Shown here piece by piece: positions 5,918 through 7,493 of a DNA stretch of 7,493 nt. The notes below the pieces were generated by a model, which worked only from the letters and a program-made list of their open reading frames with translations, made no database searches and was not told where the DNA came from. The translations under genes and the position numbers were made by a program. Origin of the DNA: Candidatus Woesearchaeota archaeon (GTDB taxonomy: Archaea > Nanobdellota > Nanobdellia > Woesearchaeales > 21-14-0-10-32-9). Position 1 is the stretch's first letter, and each line of letters opens with the position of its first letter. Location: assembly GCA_007117145.1 (NCBI GenBank), contig SKHC01000060.1, forward strand, positions 1 to 7,493, written 5' to 3'.

Positions 5918-6697
5918 TTATCTACTTAATACTTCAGATAGCTTTCTTCTAAAATCTTCAAAGTTCCAAATATCATTGTGACCTGCACCTTCAATAATAG
6001 TATAACTTTTGTCTTCCAAGTCTAAACTTTCATAGAGTCTAAGAGAAAACCTAGTAGGAATAATTCTATCGGAAGAGCCGTGAAAAATATGAACTTGCCC
6101 TTCAAAACCAGATAGCCAATTAACATTATAATAATCTTCCCTTAAAAGAATACTAGCAGGATAAATGGGGTATTTTGATTGAGCTAAGTTTTTCATAGTA
6201 TCAAAAGGCGAAGTCAAAACAACCTTTGAAACACTGCCAATGCTTGCGTGATAACTAGCCGCACCTGCCCCAATGCTTTGGCCGTAAACAGTAACACTTT
6301 CAAAACCCTCGGATAGGATAAAATCATTCACATTCTCAACATCTTGTAAAATCAACTTTGTGCTTGGTCTTCTGTCATCATTAGAGTACCCAGCGTATTC
6401 AACAAACATAACACTCTTATTAGTCCTTTCAAAGACAGTTTTAAACTGCCCTCTATCACAAGCACTACCTGCGTTTCCATGATAATAAACAATAATATCA
6501 TTGCTTTGCCTTTTCAAATAAAACCTTGTACCTTCATGATTTAATTTTTCATAATCCAAAAGATGTGGGCATTCTTCAAAATCTTGGTTGTCTGGAAAAT
6601 AAATCATCGAGTTTTGAAAAAAGTACAGAAACGCTCCAAAAAATAGGTAGAATACAACCACGATTACTATAGTGTTTAAGATACTTGAATACTCCAT
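5918..6697 (-). CDS. Membrane-anchored alpha/beta hydrolase (BEM46/ABHD13-like)
   Basis: Serine hydrolase of 259 residues. A single N-terminal membrane segment (about 6-27) leads into NSMIYFP (29-35), the usual layout of BEM46/ABHD13-like hydrolases. The oxyanion loop HGNAGS is at 73-78, the nucleophile elbow GQSIGAG at 139-145 (S141), the acid D210 in HGSSDRIIP, and the base H240 in GAGHND, so the catalytic triad is complete. VEYAGYS (99-105) corresponds to the YPGYG stretch of relatives. The substrate is unknown; lipid esters or thioesters near the membrane are possible. Orientation cannot be settled: the anchor has no strong positive flank on its N-terminal side. The ATG start has a TATA box about 27 nt upstream and no clear SD. 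Such hydrolases are widespread in bacteria, so transfer is possible but not shown. Confidence 0.88.
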   Translation of the reverse strand: MEYSSILNTIVIVVVFYLFFGAFLYFFQNSMIYFPDNQDFEECPHLLDYEKLNHEGTRFYLKRQSNDIIVYYHGNAGSACDRGQFKTVFERTNKSVMFVEYAGYSNDDRRPSTKLILQDVENVNDFILSEGFESVTVYGQSIGAGAASYHASIGSVSKVVLTSPFDTMKNLAQSKYPIYPASILLREDYYNVNWLSGFEGQVHIFHGSSDRIIPTRFSLRLYESLDLEDKSYTIIEGAGHNDIWNFEDFRRKLSEVLSR

Positions 6698-6719
6698 GAT
6701 TATAGGAACACATCTTAAG

Positions 6720-6729
6720 ATTTAAAAAA
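6720..6729 (-). promoter_or_regulatory. TATA box of the hydrolase gene
   Basis: On the minus strand this reads TTTTTTAAAT, with its TTTAAAT core centred about 27 nt before ATG 6697. It predicts a leaderless transcript separate from the upstream minus-strand pair. The six T could also help terminate that upstream transcript. Confidence 0.5.
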
Positions 6730-6753
6730 CTTTTCAAGAAAGCTTCTTTATGT

Positions 6754-7179
6754 TCATTTATAAGGATTTATCATATGCTTTTCACAAGCTTTGCAAACCA
6801 AATCAAAATCATCGAGCACAGAAGAATAATCCTCGTTTGTTAAATCTTCTATTTTTTTAAAACATTCTCTTTGGTAAAAATAGTTTGTGAACACAAAATC
6901 AGCTGCCAAATCAAAAGTATTAACCAAACTAAACTCCTCAGGAATACTTGAAGAAACTTTCTCAACAGATAAAGCCAAACTCTCTAAGCCATCAGCTAAC
7001 TGAGTTTTTCCAGAAAGTCTATCACTAACGCTTTCCCTGACGTATTCTATACTGGCATCACGTAAAAATCTTTTCTTAAAGCCCTCAGGCCATGCAAGAT
7101 AATTTGAAGAAAACATAGAGGGAGTAAAACCATTATAATCCAAAGGATGCTTAATGCAACTTAGTTTTTCTTTTTCCAC
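6754..7179 (-). CDS. Small orphan protein with CxxH and CxxC motifs
   Basis: I do not recognise this 141-residue protein. It is soluble, with no signal peptide or membrane segment, and mostly helical by its residue pattern. C8-x-x-H11 near the N-terminus and C129-x-x-C132 near the C-terminus (with H135 beyond) could together bind zinc; C106 is the only other cysteine. Between them lie aromatic-rich stretches such as NYLAWPEGFKKRF (26-38) and FVFTNYFYQREC (95-106). The start is GTG 7179, chosen because AAGGTG lies 5 nt upstream on the minus strand and it keeps C8 and H11; the next ATG, at residue 22, would lose them. It overlaps the U32-like gene by 19 bp and is probably cotranscribed with it. 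A role in RNA modification alongside U32 proteins is conceivable but unsupported. Confidence 0.72.
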   Translation of the reverse strand: MEKEKLSCIKHPLDYNGFTPSMFSSNYLAWPEGFKKRFLRDASIEYVRESVSDRLSGKTQLADGLESLALSVEKVSSSIPEEFSLVNTFDLAADFVFTNYFYQRECFKKIEDLTNEDYSSVLDDFDLVCKACEKHMINPYK

Positions 7180-7493
7180 ACAAACACCTTATCATTTTTT
7201 CTAATCTTTTCAGGACAGTTTATTGCAACATTTCTACCTTTTTTGGCAGTGTCTACAGACTTTTTTCTCACTTGAATGCTTTTCACATTTAACTCCAAGG
7301 TACCTGTGGTTGGACCGATAATCAAGACATCATCACCAACCTTCAATTCGTTAGACTCAATTTTTATCTCAGCAGCTTGTGCCTTTGGAAAAAAATTGAC
7401 AACAACACCAATGTATTCCTTAATCATCGTAGATTTGCTACCATAACTATCAGTAAACTCAGAAATTGGTCTTCCCATAAAAAAACCATCAGA
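7161..7493 (-). CDS. U32-family peptidase-like protein, C-terminal domain (5' end outside window)
   Basis: The C-terminal 110 residues of a protein whose N-terminus lies off the right edge. The frame stays open beyond ATG 7478, and the upstream residues SDGFF join to MGRPISEFTDSYGSK, the linker pattern I recall from U32 proteins. The ATG is therefore not the true start. The rest is the small beta-barrel typical of U32 C-termini: EYIGVVVNFFPKAQAAEI, then LKVGDDVLIIGPTTG, SIQV, AKKGRNVAI, and finally the charged PEKIRKNDKVF. This barrel resembles domain II of translation factors. U32 members include collagenase-like peptidases and RNA-hydroxylation factors (TrhP/RlhA type); the catalytic part is not visible, so the role cannot be chosen. 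Its stop overlaps the next minus-strand gene by 19 bp. Confidence 0.82.
   Translation of the reverse strand, partial: SDGFFMGRPISEFTDSYGSKSTMIKEYIGVVVNFFPKAQAAEIKIESNELKVGDDVLIIGPTTGTLELNVKSIQVRKKSVDTAKKGRNVAINCPEKIRKNDKVFVWKKKN
7185..7190 (-). promoter_or_regulatory. SD sequence AAGGTG for the GTG start at 7179
   Basis: On the minus strand AAGGTG lies 5 nt before GTG 7179, inside the end of the U32-like gene. It supports the GTG start and coupled translation. Confidence 0.6.

Noticed and set aside
6737..6751. Hairpin around AAGAAAGCTTCTT as a terminator
   Set aside because: The inverted repeat is imperfect and the stem is short and AT-rich, so it is not convincing.

Overview
The window is a gene-dense, AT-rich stretch (G+C roughly a third to two fifths by spot counts) that looks archaeal. 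TATA-like boxes sit about 26-28 nt upstream of start codons that lack a Shine-Dalgarno (SD). Genes inside operons instead use GGTG-type SD sequences. The carotenoid enzymes resemble those I associate with haloarchaea. The soluble proteins are rich in lysine and mostly not acidic, so a salt-in haloarchaeon is unlikely. A small-genome or DPANN-type archaeon (Woesearchaeota-like, for example) is my best guess, but the lineage cannot be fixed from this sequence.

Bases 1-3138 (+ strand) are the distal part of a tightly packed operon for the C50 carotenoid bacterioruberin. It holds the C-terminal part of phytoene synthase (crtB, running off the left edge), a polyprenyl diphosphate synthase (GGPP synthase), a UbiA-family lycopene elongase (lyeJ) and a bisanhydrobacterioruberin hydratase (cruF). 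Neighbours overlap by 4, 4 and 19 bp. Read as a pathway, the synthase supplies GGPP, CrtB condenses two GGPP to phytoene, desaturases not in this window (CrtI, CrtD) make lycopene and its derivatives, LyeJ adds C5 units at both ends, and CruF hydrates the ends.

Bases 3139-5914 (+ strand) hold three genes of the cell envelope that appear to have their own promoters. They are a GT-C/PMT_2-like membrane glycosyltransferase, a small lipoprotein with a SurA/PrsA-type chaperone fold but no room for a peptidyl-prolyl isomerase domain, and an unrecognised multi-pass membrane protein. A T-rich terminator lies between the last two.

Bases 5918-7493 are on the - strand. They hold a membrane-anchored alpha/beta hydrolase with an intact catalytic triad, a small orphan protein with a CxxH and a CxxC motif, and the C-terminal end of a U32-family peptidase-like protein that enters from the right edge. 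The hydrolase converges on the membrane protein gene with a 3-bp gap.

No tRNA, rRNA, CRISPR array, insertion sequence or long repeat was seen, and there is no gene-free stretch over 300 bases. The most notable content is the compact C50 carotenoid operon with its own prenyl diphosphate synthase in a host that does not look like a haloarchaeon.
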